Assembly: GCF_963675815.1 (NCBI RefSeq)
Contig: NZ_OY776574.1
Span: 2,350,001-2,414,000 of the forward strand
DNA length: 64,000 nucleotides
Direction of reading: 5' to 3'
DNA from: an uncultured Desulfuromusa sp.
GTDB lineage: Bacteria; Desulfobacterota; Desulfuromonadia; Desulfuromonadales; Geopsychrobacteraceae
This document shows, in pieces, positions 44,578-53,175 of the stretch. Numbering within the stretch: position 1 is the first letter of the stretch; the number at the start of each line of letters is the position of its first letter. A program made the translations under genes and the position numbers. The notes under the pieces were generated by a model. It was given only the letters and a program-made list of their open reading frames with translations. It did no database searches and was not told the DNA's origin.

Positions 44578-46842
44578 GTGGCAGAAATGTTTAAACAAGA
44601 TGTCCAGATTGCATTTACTTTGGCTGTTCGTGAAGCGCAACGACGGAGACATGAATATCTGACGACAGAGCATGTCCTTTATGCGTTGCTGTTTGAAGGT
44701 GCCGGTCAGCAGATTTTGACCTCCTGCGGTGGCGATATTGATGAATTAAAAAAAGAGCTGGAAAAATTCTTTGATGAGCATCTCGAGTCTCTTCCTGCGG
44801 AGACTGAAAATGTGGGTGCTGAAGATGTGCCGCGGCAGACATTGGCCTTGCAGAGGATGTTGCAGAGAACAGTTTTGCACATGCAAGCTTCACAGCAAGA
44901 AGCGGTGGGGGTTGGTGATCTTCTTGCGGCCATATTAGAAGAAGAAAACTCTCATGCTTGCTTTTTTCTACAACAACAAGGGATTGAGAGAGTTGATTTG
45001 CTTGATCGAATCTCCCATGGTGATATAACCGGCAGTGCTGATGAAAACCCAAAACAGCAGCCGACAGATCCTTCCCCCGGTGAACGGAGCAAACCAAAGC
45101 AACAGCCTGCAGACCCACTCAAATCTTTTACAATCGATCTCATTGCAAGGGCAAAAGAGGGCAAGATTGACCCTTTGATCGGTCGTACTGAAGAACTGGA
45201 AAGGACGATTCTGATTCTTTGTCGCCGCCGCAAAAATAATCCTATTTTTGTCGGTGAGCCTGGAGTCGGAAAGACGGCTATGGCTGAAGGACTGGCTCTT
45301 CGGGTTGCCGACGGAGACGTTCCCGACCTGCTCAAAAATGCTGAATTATTTACCTTGGATATGGGGGCATTGCTGGCTGGGACGAAATTCCGTGGTGATT
45401 TTGAAGAACGACTCAAAGCGATTGTCAGTGCTTTGCAGAAACGTGATCAGGCCATCCTTTTTATTGATGAAATTCACACGATTGTCGGGGCAGGTGCAAC
45501 CAGTGGAGGATCTCTGGATGCGTCCAACATCCTCAAGCCGGCACTAGGATCTGGTGAACTACGTTGTATCGGATCGACGACCTATGAAGAATACCGCAAT
45601 CTGTTTGATAAAGATCGTGCTCTATCCCGCCGGTTTCAAAGGATCGATCTGCATGAACCGACCAGTGATGAAACGGTTGAAATTCTTAAAGGCTTGTCTC
45701 CTCACTATGAACAACATCACAAGGCTCATTACACCGAAGAAGCGTTGGAGTCTGCAGTGCAGCTTGCTGTAAAACATTTGCCGCAGCGGCACCTGCCGGA
45801 TAAGGCCATTGATGTCCTTGATGAGGCTGGGGCACAACATCGCCTGGATGGATATCCTAAACGGTCCATAGGAATTAATGAAATTGAGCGGGTTGTCGCG
45901 CGCATGGCTCGGGTTCCGATTCGAACGATTGCAGGCAGCGATCGTCACCGGCTGCGTTATCTTGAACGAGATCTTAAGCGGATGGTTTTTGGACAGAATC
46001 CGGCTATTGAATGCCTGGTCAGGTCGATTCATCGCTCCCGGGCCGGGTTGGGTCATCCGGATAAGCCTGTCGGCTCTCTTCTCTTTACCGGTCCGACAGG
46101 GGTGGGGAAAACCGAAGTTGCGAAACAATTGGCTTTGCAGCTGGGAGTGAAGTTTTTACGTTTTGACATGAGTGAATATATGGAGAAGCACTCTGTTTCA
46201 CGATTGATCGGTTCTCCTCCGGGCTATGTCGGTTTTGATCAGGGTGGGTTATTGACCGAAGAAGTGGGGAAAAACCCTTGGTCAGTGCTACTTCTTGATG
46301 AAATTGAAAAAGCGCACCCGGATTTATTTAATATTCTGTTGCAGGTCATGGATCACGGGATTTTGACTGATAACAATGGCAAAGAGGTTGACTTTCGTAA
46401 TGTCATTCTCATTATGACCAGTAACGTTGGTGGCCGGGATATGAATATTGTCCCCATTGGTTTCGGGAGCCGTAGTGGTGAAGCTCCTAAAAACCTCATA
46501 GAAAAAGTTTTTTCACCCGAGTTTCGCAATCGTCTTGATGCCATTATCAATTTTGCGCCTCTTGAAGAAAAGGTCATGTTGAAAGTTGTTGATAAATTTT
46601 TAACCGAGTTATCGACTCAATTGTCAGCACAGAATGTCAGCATAAAGGTTTCCAGCGCGGCACGACGACAGCTCGGTCGTCAGGGGTATGATCCGTTGTT
46701 TGGCGCAAGGCCGCTTGCGCGTTTAATTCAGGCAGAGTTGAGTGACCCCCTGTCGGAAAAAATACTATTCGGCGATTTACGCAGTGGTGGCAAGGTTCGG
46801 GTTGGGTATCAGTCCGGTAAATTTACATTTCGATTTGATTAA
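44578..46842 (+). CDS. clpA: ATP-dependent Clp protease ATP-binding subunit ClpA
   Basis: AAA+ unfoldase of 754 residues. The N-domain has FTLAVREAQRRRHEYLTTEHVL. D1 has Walker A GEPGVGKT and ILFIDEIHTIVGAG; D2 has GPTGVGKTEVAKQL and the FDMSEYMEKHSVSRLIGSPPGYVG block. Loop IGFG in D2 is the ClpP-binding motif. ClpA unfolds proteins for ClpP; clpP itself is not in the window. GTG start at 44578. The stop shares bases with the aat start. A low-complexity insert (Pro/Gln-rich, ~150-180) links the N-domain to D1. Confidence 0.96.
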   Translation: MAEMFKQDVQIAFTLAVREAQRRRHEYLTTEHVLYALLFEGAGQQILTSCGGDIDELKKELEKFFDEHLESLPAETENVGAEDVPRQTLALQRMLQRTVLHMQASQQEAVGVGDLLAAILEEENSHACFFLQQQGIERVDLLDRISHGDITGSADENPKQQPTDPSPGERSKPKQQPADPLKSFTIDLIARAKEGKIDPLIGRTEELERTILILCRRRKNNPIFVGEPGVGKTAMAEGLALRVADGDVPDLLKNAELFTLDMGALLAGTKFRGDFEERLKAIVSALQKRDQAILFIDEIHTIVGAGATSGGSLDASNILKPALGSGELRCIGSTTYEEYRNLFDKDRALSRRFQRIDLHEPTSDETVEILKGLSPHYEQHHKAHYTEEALESAVQLAVKHLPQRHLPDKAIDVLDEAGAQHRLDGYPKRSIGINEIERVVARMARVPIRTIAGSDRHRLRYLERDLKRMVFGQNPAIECLVRSIHRSRAGLGHPDKPVGSLLFTGPTGVGKTEVAKQLALQLGVKFLRFDMSEYMEKHSVSRLIGSPPGYVGFDQGGLLTEEVGKNPWSVLLLDEIEKAHPDLFNILLQVMDHGILTDNNGKEVDFRNVILIMTSNVGGRDMNIVPIGFGSRSGEAPKNLIEKVFSPEFRNRLDAIINFAPLEEKVMLKVVDKFLTELSTQLSAQNVSIKVSSAARRQLGRQGYDPLFGARPLARLIQAELSDPLSEKILFGDLRSGGKVRVGYQSGKFTFRFD

Positions 46843-47525
46843 TGTCTTGCTTTCAACTCGGTGATGAACTCTGGTTCCCCCCAGTTGATGCTGCCGAGGA
46901 TTGCGGATTACTAGCTGTTGGCGGTGATCTGTCCCCGGAACGTTTGCTGCTGGCTTATAGCTTGGGAATTTTCCCCTGGTATAATCCCGGAGAAGCAATT
47001 CTCTGGTGGTCACCGGATCCACGCTGTGTTCTTTTTCCGGAAAATCTGCATATCTCCCGTTCCCTGAAACGTTTTATCCGCAATACATCCTATCGGGTCA
47101 GTTTTGATGAAAATTTTCCCGGAGTTATTTACTGGTGTCGCAGACTTCGCGCTGGTCTTGATGGTCGTGGGACCTGGATTACTCTGGAAATGAAAAAGGC
47201 CTATACCCGCTTACATGAACTTGGCTTTGCCCATTCGGTTGAATGCTGGGATGATGATCAACTTATTGGAGGCTTGTACGGGGTCTGTATTGGTCGGTGT
47301 TTCTTTGGTGAGTCAATGTTCAGTCGGAGCAAGAATGCTTCAAAAGTTGTTTTAATCCATTTAATGGCGTATCTACAACAAAAGGGGTTTGAATTGCTTG
47401 ATTGCCAGCAGACGACTGACCATCTTCTCAGTATGGGAGCTCAGGAAGTTTCCCGACAAGAATTTCAGCAATATTTACAGCGAGCAAACGTTCCCCCTTA
47501 TGGTCCTTTTGTCAGTCAGTTTTGA
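46842..47525 (+). CDS. aat: Leucyl/phenylalanyl-tRNA-protein transferase
   Basis: Aat of 227 residues transfers Leu or Phe from tRNA to N-terminal Arg/Lys, creating N-degrons for ClpS-ClpA. Visible: LAYSLGIFPWYNPGEAILWWSPDPRC, then GRGTWIT and the conserved block GLYGVCIGRCFFGESMFS, and DCQQTTDHLLSMGAQEVSR. ATG 46842 overlaps the clpA stop. Its position after clpS and clpA supports the assignment. A hairpin follows about 70 bases after the stop. Confidence 0.96.
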   Translation: MSCFQLGDELWFPPVDAAEDCGLLAVGGDLSPERLLLAYSLGIFPWYNPGEAILWWSPDPRCVLFPENLHISRSLKRFIRNTSYRVSFDENFPGVIYWCRRLRAGLDGRGTWITLEMKKAYTRLHELGFAHSVECWDDDQLIGGLYGVCIGRCFFGESMFSRSKNASKVVLIHLMAYLQQKGFELLDCQQTTDHLLSMGAQEVSRQEFQQYLQRANVPPYGPFVSQF

Positions 47526-47595
47526 ATTTGACGGCACCATAAAATCCACTCACGATTATACTGGAAGAGTGTCTGCTGTGCTGATAGCTAAGTGA

Positions 47596-47613
47596 CTTTC
47601 GTGTTAGCGAAAG
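47596..47613 (+). terminator. Hairpin between aat and the ThDP enzyme gene
   Basis: Perfect stem CTTTCG-TGTTAG-CGAAAG in the 117-base gap, nested in a larger GCTAA/TTAGC repeat. It is followed by CTTCAACTTTG, not a proper T-run, so it may be a weak terminator or a leader hairpin. Confidence 0.4.
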
Positions 47614-47642
47614 CTTCAACTTTGTGAGAACAGGATCTTGTC

Positions 47643-49328
47643 ATGACGAAGAATGCGATGAATGAAATCTCTCCACGAAGAGGCGGGAAGCTGCTTCTGG
47701 AATTACTTGAAAGTGAAGGGGTGGAATATGTTTTTGGTAATCCCGGGACCACGGAGTTGCCTTTTATTGATGCCCTGATAGACAGTAAAAAAATTAAATA
47801 TATATGGGGATTGCAGGAGGCAAGTGTTGTTGCGATGGCCGATGGTTATGCCCAGGCTTCGGGCCGTCCGGGATTTGTCAATTTACATACAGCAGGCGGT
47901 CTGGGACATGGTCTTGGCAACCTGTTGAATGCCAAGGTCTCTGGCACTCCATTGGTTGTGACTGCAGGGCAACAGGATTCGCGGCACTCCATCACGGATC
48001 CACTTTTATTTGGGGATTTGACCCAGATTGCCACTCCAGCGGTAAAGTGGGCACAGGAAGTTCACTCGGCGGCACAGCTTCCAATTCTGATTAGACGGGC
48101 TTTTGAAGATTGTGCTGCGGCCCAGTCGGGTCCGGTTTTCCTGTCCCTGCCCATGGACGTCATGGAGGAAATGACCTCCGTTCCTATTCCGCCACGTTCG
48201 AATGTCGATCGACGTCCGGTAGCCGGATCGCTTGATTTACTGGCTGATGAGCTTGCAGCCATCAAGCCCGGACGGATTGCCATTATTGCCGGAGATGAGA
48301 TATCAAACCATGATGCAACGCCGGAAGTTGTCGCTCTGGCAGAAATGCTGGGCGCACCGGTTTTTGGGTCCTCCTGGCCGGCGCATCTCCCTTATCCGAC
48401 CAATCATTCTTTGTGGGCTGGAAACTTGCCGACCAAGGCAACCGAAATTCATGCCGCTGTTAATGACTTTGATTGTATTTTTGCTCTTGGAGGAAAATCC
48501 TTTATCACGATTCTCTACTCTGAAGGGTCTGCTTTGCCGGAACAGTGTGAGCTTTTTCAGCTATCTGTTGATGGTCGAGATCTGGGTCGCAGTTATCCGA
48601 CCAAATTATCGGTGGTTGGGGATATTCAAAAATCATTGAAGGTTTTGAATCCATTATTGTCGGAAAAACTGGCCTCTCAAGCGACGGTTTTTTCCGGTTT
48701 ACTTGAGGATGCCAGGCAGCAACAGCGAAAACGGCATGAGCAGTTGTTGCTGGAGACGACTCAATTGAGTTCGCTGGAATATATCCATCCGCTTATTGCG
48801 GCTCAGGAAATGGCGCGGGGAATTGGTTCGGACACGGCGATCGTTGATGAAGCGGTTGTCACGGCGGTTCATTTGCGTAAATTTTTAAACCGGAATACTG
48901 TGCGACGATATTCTTTTTTACGTGGTGGCGCTCTGGGTTGGGGGATGCCCGCAGCAATTGGTTATTCGCTGGGCTTAGGGCGTGAACCCGTTGTTTGCCT
49001 GGTTGGAGATGGGGCCGCGCTCTATTCACCGCAAGCAATGTGGACGGCAGCGCATGAAAAACTTCCGATCACATTTGTTGTGGTGAATAACCGTGAGTAC
49101 AATGTGTTGAAAAACTTCATGCGGTCGCAGCCGCACTTTACTTCAGCGCGAGAAAATAAATTTATTGCCATGGATATTGTTGATCCGGTTATTGACTATC
49201 TTGCTCTGGCAAAGTCAATGGGGATTCCGGCGAAGAGAATTGAGCGGGCCAGTGATATTGCCGCGGCGATTCAGACCGGAATTGCAACCGGACGACCGAA
49301 TCTCATAGAAATATTAGTGAAAGAATAA
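47643..49328 (+). CDS. ThDP-dependent enzyme, benzoylformate-decarboxylase-like
   Basis: Thiamine-diphosphate enzyme of 561 residues. The N-terminal part follows benzoylformate decarboxylase closely: FGNPGTTELPF, LQEASVVAMADGYAQASG, VNLHTAGG (His82) and VVTAGQQDSRH. The ThDP-binding motif is GDGAALYSPQAMWTAA. By comparison with MdlC, Ser26 is Thr36 and His281 appears to be Ile290 (GKSFITILYSEG), so the substrate or chemistry probably differs. Acetolactate synthase-like activity is less likely since no small subunit is near. AGGA lies eight bases before ATG 47643. It faces an FAD oxidoreductase gene across a strong hairpin. Confidence 0.85.
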   Translation: MTKNAMNEISPRRGGKLLLELLESEGVEYVFGNPGTTELPFIDALIDSKKIKYIWGLQEASVVAMADGYAQASGRPGFVNLHTAGGLGHGLGNLLNAKVSGTPLVVTAGQQDSRHSITDPLLFGDLTQIATPAVKWAQEVHSAAQLPILIRRAFEDCAAAQSGPVFLSLPMDVMEEMTSVPIPPRSNVDRRPVAGSLDLLADELAAIKPGRIAIIAGDEISNHDATPEVVALAEMLGAPVFGSSWPAHLPYPTNHSLWAGNLPTKATEIHAAVNDFDCIFALGGKSFITILYSEGSALPEQCELFQLSVDGRDLGRSYPTKLSVVGDIQKSLKVLNPLLSEKLASQATVFSGLLEDARQQQRKRHEQLLLETTQLSSLEYIHPLIAAQEMARGIGSDTAIVDEAVVTAVHLRKFLNRNTVRRYSFLRGGALGWGMPAAIGYSLGLGREPVVCLVGDGAALYSPQAMWTAAHEKLPITFVVVNNREYNVLKNFMRSQPHFTSARENKFIAMDIVDPVIDYLALAKSMGIPAKRIERASDIAAAIQTGIATGRPNLIEILVKE

Positions 49329-49329
49329 G

Positions 49330-49374
49330 CATCCAGCCTGTTTATCGGACTTGAGCGGATAAACAGGCTGGATG
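49330..49374. terminator. Strong bidirectional hairpin after the ThDP enzyme gene
   Basis: Perfect 17-base inverted repeat CATCCAGCCTGTTTATC and its complement with an 11-base loop, filling the gap between two convergent genes. No long T-run, but position and stem length support termination on both strands. Confidence 0.82.
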
Positions 49375-49381
49375 AAATGCG

Positions 49382-50743
49382 TTAGTGAACCAGGTCATCC
49401 GAATTGACTTTATCCAGAATACCTTCTGAACAAGCGACGATCAGGTTGTTAGCCGGAAAGAATGACTGGTATGGCTGTGCCGAATAGCTGAAGTTAGCCA
49501 TATCGACAACGGTCAGCTTACTCTGAATGGCGAGAGTGATAATATCGATCTTGTCGGCAACCGGGTTGCCACTGACAACTTGCGCGCCCAGAACTCTCAA
49601 GGTTTTTCGGTCGGCGACAAGCTTCATTTTCACCGGTTTTGCTTCCGGCATAATGGGGAAGGTCGTGGTTAATTCAGAATGGCAGGTGACAACATCATAC
49701 TTCTTTTTGGCAGCCTCTTCGCTCAATCCTGTTCCCCCAATAAATAAATTACCGGCTTTGGTTGCTGCGCCATTGAAAAAACCGGAATATTCCCGGTTTG
49801 CACCGAGCATGTTTTTGGCTAAAAGTCTCGCCATCGGGACAGCATTCGTTGCCAGTTTTCCTTCTGTCAATTCACCGGTAATGCCACTGACAAATTGTGC
49901 ACAGTCTCCAACTGAGTAGACATCCGGAATATTTGTCTGCATCTTACTGTCGACAACAATGCCCAGTTTCCCAATTTCCAATGGGGAATCTTTGAATATT
50001 CTTACTTTGGGACGCATTCCTACGGCAAAAACTACGATCCCATGAGAGTTGTCTTCATCTGTCAGGTCAATAACTTCCCCGGTGTCCAGAACAATTTTTT
50101 CTGCTTGTTGGTTGCCGATAATCTTTTCTGTTTTGCTGCCTAAATGCAATTTCAGACCGGCATTTTTTAATTCTGCTTCTGCATCAACCGACATCTCAGG
50201 ATCAAGGAGGTTAGGGAGCACGGTTTTCGCCATGTCGACTAAATGACATTCCAACCCGGAATTATTCAAGGCCAGGGCAAGTTCAACCCCAATTGCACCC
50301 GCACCGACAACAACGGCTTTTTTGAGTTTTTTAGTTCTAACTGCTTCATTTAAACATTTGAGATCATCTTCGGATTTGAAAACAAACACACCTTCGAAAT
50401 CGATCCCTTCGATAGGTGGTAAGAATGGCACTGAACCGGTAGCAATAACCAGTTTGTCATAACCGAAAGACTGGGCCTGTTCCGTCAATACGGTTTTAGC
50501 CTCAAAATCGACACTTGCCACTTTATCACGAATTAAATCCGCACCAGACTCAGTGACGATACTGTCCTGCTTAAAGGTTTTTTCCAAAGCAACAACTTTT
50601 TCAATGGCATAGGGCATGGCACAATAAATCATAGAATAGTCTTCAGGCCGAATGACGCCGACTTTCTTGATCTTCCCTAAAATTTTGGCAATTGTAATTG
50701 CAGCAGGGCCACCACCGATAATTAATACATCATACGTTTTCAC
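49382..50743 (-). CDS. FAD-dependent NADH oxidase/CoA-disulfide-reductase-like protein
   Basis: Pyridine nucleotide-disulfide oxidoreductase of 453 residues. It has the FAD-binding GGGPAAI, second dinucleotide site VVGAGAIGVELALALN and the late FAD motif SVGDCAQ. A single redox Cys lies in MIYCAMPYAI near residue 44, as in NADH oxidase and CoA-disulfide reductase rather than dihydrolipoamide dehydrogenase. The C-terminal dimerisation domain is present. The GTG start at 50741-50743 is preceded by AGGAGG; the frame extends to 50833, but the extra stretch does not look coding. The upstream promoter and an inverted repeat in the leader are separate entries. Confidence 0.9.
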   Translation of the reverse strand: MKTYDVLIIGGGPAAITIAKILGKIKKVGVIRPEDYSMIYCAMPYAIEKVVALEKTFKQDSIVTESGADLIRDKVASVDFEAKTVLTEQAQSFGYDKLVIATGSVPFLPPIEGIDFEGVFVFKSEDDLKCLNEAVRTKKLKKAVVVGAGAIGVELALALNNSGLECHLVDMAKTVLPNLLDPEMSVDAEAELKNAGLKLHLGSKTEKIIGNQQAEKIVLDTGEVIDLTDEDNSHGIVVFAVGMRPKVRIFKDSPLEIGKLGIVVDSKMQTNIPDVYSVGDCAQFVSGITGELTEGKLATNAVPMARLLAKNMLGANREYSGFFNGAATKAGNLFIGGTGLSEEAAKKKYDVVTCHSELTTTFPIMPEAKPVKMKLVADRKTLRVLGAQVVSGNPVADKIDIITLAIQSKLTVVDMANFSYSAQPYQSFFPANNLIVACSEGILDKVNSDDLVH

Positions 50744-50770
50744 TTCGCTTTCCTCCTGAATTTTGTTGTC

Positions 50771-50796
50771 TACCTTTTCTGCATGTATGCAAGGTA
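50771..50796. promoter_or_regulatory. Inverted repeat in the oxidoreductase 5' leader
   Basis: TACCT-TTTC-TGCAT-GT-ATGCA-AGGTA. Inner TGCAT/ATGCA and outer TACCT/AGGTA arms pair with a four-base bulge. It lies between the promoter and the SD of the oxidoreductase gene, so it could be an operator or a leader hairpin. Confidence 0.4.
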
Positions 50797-50833
50797 ACAG
50801 AATCGAGATTCTCTTTGTTTTGTGCAATGGCAC

Positions 50834-50861
50834 ATTATATGGATAGGCGTTTGAATGTCAA
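50834..50861 (-). promoter_or_regulatory. Sigma-70 promoter of the FAD oxidoreductase gene
   Basis: On the minus strand TTGACA, a 16-base spacer and TATAAT, both hexamers perfect. It drives the oxidoreductase gene with a leader of about 85 bases. Confidence 0.8.
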
Positions 50862-50927
50862 CAGCTATGTTTTGAATTTAATATATATTGATGCTGATAT
50901 CTAATGAGGCCGGAATTATTATTACGG

Positions 50928-50956
50928 TTGACTTTTGTTTTCAGTAAATGTCTAAT
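50928..50956 (+). promoter_or_regulatory. Sigma-70 promoter of the GntR-family gene
   Basis: TTGACT, 17-base spacer, TCTAAT (5/6 matches in both hexamers). The -10 overlaps the inverted repeat at 50945-50967, placing the operator where bound repressor would block the polymerase. Confidence 0.65.
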
Positions 50957-50967
50957 GTCGACATTTA
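50945..50967. promoter_or_regulatory. Candidate operator of the GntR-family regulator
   Basis: Perfect inverted repeat TAAATGTC-N7-GACATTTA, with an internal AATGTCGACATT palindrome. It lies 24 bases upstream of the GntR start codon and covers its -10. Autoregulation is inferred from position only. Confidence 0.5.
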
Positions 50968-50990
50968 GTTGCCGGGAGAAAATTTTCGTT

Positions 50991-51632
50991 ATGAAAATTA
51001 TAAAAAAAACATATAAAGATCAGGTTGTTGACTATGTTTATCGACTGTTGTCTGAGGGGGGGCTGAACCCGGGTGATCAGCTAAAGGAAACTCTTCTAGC
51101 CGAACAGATGGGGATTAGCAGGGCACCCATTCGTGAGGCGATGAAAGAGTTGATCATGAATGGTCTGATTGAATACCGACCTCAGGTGGGGAACTTTGTT
51201 CCTGTTCTCTCAGCCAAGCAGATCATTGATAGTTATACGACGCGAGGCGTTCTGGAGGGGTATGCGGTGATGGAGTCATGTCAGAAAATTCCTCCTCAAG
51301 AGATTGATCGTCTAGACCATTTTCTCGATCAGATGGAGGATTATGCCCGACAGGGTATTCATAAAATGGTTGTCGAGACCGGAGGTGAATTTCACGATCT
51401 ATTAATGAGTCAGTGCGATAATGTTCAGTTAGTTGAATATACAGATCGGCTCAGTCTTAAGTTACATGTTTTATTTTATAAAAACTGGAGCAAACTTTAC
51501 AGTCCTGTTGAAATTGGTCAGCGTCACAGGAAAATTCTGAACAGTGTCAAGTTGCAGGATTTGGCCCTAATAGAGACGGTTATTCGGCAACACTATGCTG
51601 AAACCGGGACCAAGATCGCTGCTCTTCAATAA
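50991..51632 (+). CDS. GntR-family transcriptional regulator, FCD type
   Basis: Regulator of 213 residues. The N-terminal winged helix has VVDYVYRLLSEGGLNPGDQL and the recognition stretch AEQMGISRAPIREAMKELIMNGLIEYRPQ. The C-terminal helical FCD domain (~85-205) has FHDLLMSQCDN with metal or carboxylate ligand residues and HRKILN. FCD regulators usually respond to organic acids. ATG 50991 has GGGAG upstream; the open frame to 50904 is not needed. It is divergent from the oxidoreductase gene and upstream of the aminotransferase gene, and it may control both. Confidence 0.9.
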   Translation: MKIIKKTYKDQVVDYVYRLLSEGGLNPGDQLKETLLAEQMGISRAPIREAMKELIMNGLIEYRPQVGNFVPVLSAKQIIDSYTTRGVLEGYAVMESCQKIPPQEIDRLDHFLDQMEDYARQGIHKMVVETGGEFHDLLMSQCDNVQLVEYTDRLSLKLHVLFYKNWSKLYSPVEIGQRHRKILNSVKLQDLALIETVIRQHYAETGTKIAALQ

Positions 51633-51689
51633 GACAGATACTACAAGCATGATTTACGTTCCTAAAAGAGAAAGGTATGGAGGTCCAGG

Positions 51690-52976
51690 ATGGTTAACGG
51701 GCAGCACGAAGTGAACTTAAACCTCAATGTTCGGGGTTTGCCGGTTTCGGCAACCCTGGGGATCAATGAAAAAAGCAATCAATTGCTTGCGGATGGCAAA
51801 AAAATTTATAAGCTCGGTTTGGGGCAGTCCCCCTTTCCTGTTCCGGAATCTATTGTCCGTGAGCTGCAGAATAATGCTCACCAAAAAGATTATCTCCCCG
51901 TTCGAGGATTACAAGCGTTACGGGATGCTGTGGCTAAATATTATAGGCGGACTCAAGACCTTGCTTTTCTGGGAGAGAATATTCTTATCGGCCCTGGATC
52001 AAAAGAACTGATGTTTATTTTGCAGCTGGTTTATTACGGTGATCTGGTGATACCAACACCCAGTTGGGTTTCTTATGCGCCTCAGGCCCATATTGTTGGT
52101 CGCCATGTTCACTGGTTGCGGACCTCAGCAGCAAACAAGTGGTTGCTGACCCCGGAAGAACTGGAAAAACACTGTCAAGGTGATCCTTCAAAGCCGAGGA
52201 TTGTGATTCTCAACTATCCCAATAATCCCACCGGCTGTTCATACTCTGAGCAACAGTTACAGGACCTTGCTGTTGTCGCTCGAAAATACCATATCATTAT
52301 GCTCTCTGATGAAATCTATGGGGAACTTAATTTCTCTGGCGCTCATCGCTCAATTGCCTGTCATTATCCTGAGGGAACAATCATCGCCAGTGGTTTGAGT
52401 AAGTGGGCCGGAGCAGGCGGGTGGCGTCTTGGGACTTTTGCTTTTCCAGCCGAATTGAAATGGCTGCTGGACGCTATGGCGGTCGTAGCCAGTGAAACTT
52501 TTACTGCGACCAGTGCTCCGATTCAATATGCTGCGGTCAAGGCTTTCCAGGGTGGCTCCTGTCTGGAAGGTTATCTGCTGCAGTCGAGACGGATCCTTAA
52601 ATCCTTGAGTGACCGGATCTGGAAACAGCTGCAGAGTGCAGGTGTATCAGTTGCACAACCTGATGGGGCTTTCTATATGTTTCCTGATTTTGAACCGCTG
52701 CGAGAACGATTGTCCGATCGTGGGATTCACAATGGCGAGGAACTTTGTGACCGGTTGTTACAGGAGACCGGGGTGGCAATTCTCCCCGGAAACTGTTTCG
52801 GCCGACCTCAGGAAGAACTGACGGCGCGACTTGCATTTGTTGATTTTGATGGCGCTAAAGTCCTTGCTGCAGCAGAACAGGTCCCCGCTGATCAGGCTCT
52901 GGATGATGAGTTTCTGAATCAATATTGTGGGAAAGTTATCACCGCCATCCAATTGGTCTGTGATTGGTTGAAGTAA
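51690..52976 (+). CDS. PLP-dependent aminotransferase, class I
   Basis: Fold-type I aminotransferase of 428 residues. The PLP-binding Lys238 is in SGLSKWAGAGGWRLG. Other signs: NYPNNPTGCSYSEQQL (substrate and PLP contacts), LSDEIYGEL and GRPQEELTARLAFVDFDG at the end. It probably acts on amino acids with aromatic or branched side chains; the exact substrate is not visible. GGAGG lies six bases before ATG 51690. A terminator-like hairpin follows. It lies 57 bases after the GntR gene and is likely in its transcript. Confidence 0.9.
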   Translation: MVNGQHEVNLNLNVRGLPVSATLGINEKSNQLLADGKKIYKLGLGQSPFPVPESIVRELQNNAHQKDYLPVRGLQALRDAVAKYYRRTQDLAFLGENILIGPGSKELMFILQLVYYGDLVIPTPSWVSYAPQAHIVGRHVHWLRTSAANKWLLTPEELEKHCQGDPSKPRIVILNYPNNPTGCSYSEQQLQDLAVVARKYHIIMLSDEIYGELNFSGAHRSIACHYPEGTIIASGLSKWAGAGGWRLGTFAFPAELKWLLDAMAVVASETFTATSAPIQYAAVKAFQGGSCLEGYLLQSRRILKSLSDRIWKQLQSAGVSVAQPDGAFYMFPDFEPLRERLSDRGIHNGEELCDRLLQETGVAILPGNCFGRPQEELTARLAFVDFDGAKVLAAAEQVPADQALDDEFLNQYCGKVITAIQLVCDWLK

Positions 52977-52988
52977 GTCTTGATAAAC

Positions 52989-53019
52989 GAAAAGGTCAGG
53001 GGCTATCTCTGACCTTTTC
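52989..53019 (+). terminator. Hairpin after the aminotransferase gene
   Basis: Perfect 11-base inverted repeat GAAAAGGTCAG / CTGACCTTTTC with a nine-base loop, 12 bases after the stop. The CTTTTC end resembles a short U-tract. Confidence 0.75.
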
Positions 53020-53175
53020 ATGCAAATACCTCATCGATTTTTCTTCGATTTTTCCCTTTAGACAGGTTTTCAATTCTTGACAGATTAATTCTCTTACCCT
53101 AGCTTTACTGAAAATATTTTCGATTTTATAAATGCCTGTTGTTATGATTCAAACTCTTTTCAAGGAGAACATTAT

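Noticed and set aside
53030..53060. Tandem TCGATTTTTC direct repeats before trpB
   Set aside because: Only two short copies in an AT-rich stretch; likely chance, with no sign of a trp leader peptide or attenuator.
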